Origin: JBOGFC01 sp050742155
GTDB lineage: Bacteria; Actinomycetota; Acidimicrobiia; Spongiisociales; JALYHC01
Assembly: GCA_050742155.1 (NCBI GenBank)
Contig: JBOGFC010000152.1
Location: 1 to 5,035 of the forward strand
DNA: 5,035 nt
Direction: 5' to 3'
Shown here: piece by piece, positions 4,596-5,035 of the stretch
Layout of the letters: every line of letters starts with the position of its first letter
Numbering within the stretch: position 1 is the first letter of the stretch
Notes under the pieces: generated by a model
What the model saw: only the letters and a program-made list of their open reading frames with translations
What the model was told of the DNA's origin: nothing
The model's database searches: none
Translations under genes and position numbers: made by a program

Positions 4596-5035
4596 GCCCG
4601 ACACAGGCCGAGCAGACGGGTCTCTCCTGTTCCCAACCATCCCTTGCGTAGGGGCCGCTCCCCGTACCCCGGAAGGACCCGGCGGTGGGCATGTCTGGAA
4701 CGCCAATCCGTCGAACATGGGCCTTCGCCGTGATATGAGCGGCTCGGCTCCTCCGTTGTGAATGTGACGAGGCTGCAGGACTCGCGCCTGGTGGCACTAC
4801 GGCCCGCACGCTTGCTCCCTCCAAAGAGGCTTTCGACACCCCGCTCAGCCCGCCGCCTCTCCGGGGGACCTGCTACCGGGTCTCCAGCGATTACCCGAAC
4901 AGGACTATCACCCGCAGGGCTGGTCCAGCTTTCAGGACGCAACACAGACTCATCCTATGCGCGGTGCCCAGACGCAAGCTGAACTGCCTACCTGAGAACC
5001 AGAGTTACCCAACCGCTCCGGACTCGACCATGTTC
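4588..5035 (-). mobile_element. Non-coding stretch, possibly the 5' part of a group II intron-like retroelement (tentative)
   Basis: About 450 bp without a believable protein; the open frames here are shadows with mixed, arginine- and serine-rich sequence. Read on the minus strand it resembles structured RNA. Short stems are visible: GTCC/GGAC (4938-4935 with 4926-4923), CCAGC/GCTGG (4923-4919 with 4888-4884) and CAGG/CCTG (4790-4787 with 4779-4776). Runs such as GGTGATAGTCC, AGGTCCCCCGGAGAGGCGG and GGGGTGTCGAAAGCC have the style of group II intron domain I. No reverse transcriptase, no domain V hairpin and no clear GUGYG boundary were found, so the element would be truncated and its upstream limit may lie beyond the window. 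It abuts the broken cyclase gene. It may instead be another mobile element or degenerate intergenic DNA. Confidence 0.3.

Noticed and set aside
4460..4945. A 161-codon minus-strand frame in the right-edge region
   Set aside because: Its 3' end overlaps the cyclase remnant in another frame and its composition is arginine- and serine-rich without domain features.
4926..4956. Hammerhead-like core on the minus strand (GGATGAGTC followed by CTGAAAG)
   Set aside because: The required CUGAUGA is not matched at its first bases, and the sequence between the core parts does not form a proper stem II.
1..5035. CRISPR array, tRNA or rRNA
   Set aside because: No regularly spaced repeats, cloverleaf or ribosomal RNA motifs were seen on either strand.

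Overview
The window is GC-rich bacterial DNA. Strong G/C preference at third codon positions, GTG starts, little Shine-Dalgarno use, and a short RpoD-like sigma factor of the kind common in Actinobacteria point to a high-GC Gram-positive, perhaps an uncultured actinobacterial lineage. The lineage is an inference; no rRNA or other marker gene is present.

Layout. The left edge (1-83) holds the end of a probable plus-strand gene, although a minus-strand gene start fits almost as well. Next, on the minus strand (84-1598), is a predicted surface lipoprotein with two carboxypeptidase-regulatory-like beta-sandwich repeats followed by a DUF4015/GHL-type TIM-barrel putative glycoside hydrolase domain. 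A gap of about 105 bp carries two back-to-back promoter candidates. One drives the lipoprotein, probably as a near-leaderless GTG-start message. The other drives a 307-residue sigma-70 factor (1704-2627, plus strand). Its promoter placement and Shine-Dalgarno site indicate that the start is GTG 1704 rather than the in-frame ATG at 1680.

Beyond the sigma gene is a perfect 14-bp inverted repeat (2636-2685), probably a terminator shared with the convergent operon, and then about 130 bp without a recognisable gene. A minus-strand type II toxin-antitoxin operon follows: a ribbon-helix-helix antitoxin (3121-3369) overlapping a MazF/PemK-family endoribonuclease (2816-3124) by 4 bp. A perfect 14-bp palindrome (3388-3401) lies in its promoter and is the likely autoregulatory operator. 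Upstream on the same strand is an isocitrate lyase/PEP mutase superfamily enzyme (3479-4270), coupled by an ATGA overlap to the C-terminal remnant of a class III adenylate/guanylate cyclase (4267 to about 4587).

The cyclase homology stops abruptly near 4587. The rest of the window (about 4588-5035) has no recognisable protein and reads, on the minus strand, like the structured 5' non-coding part of a retroelement such as a group II intron. That assignment rests on general appearance and a few short stems, and is tentative. The simplest reading is that an insertion or rearrangement removed the front of the cyclase gene and left the downstream enzyme gene intact.

No wholly new system is evident. 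The most distinctive items are the cyclase/element junction, the promoter-embedded palindrome of the toxin-antitoxin operon, the lipoprotein architecture, and the sigma start and terminator region.
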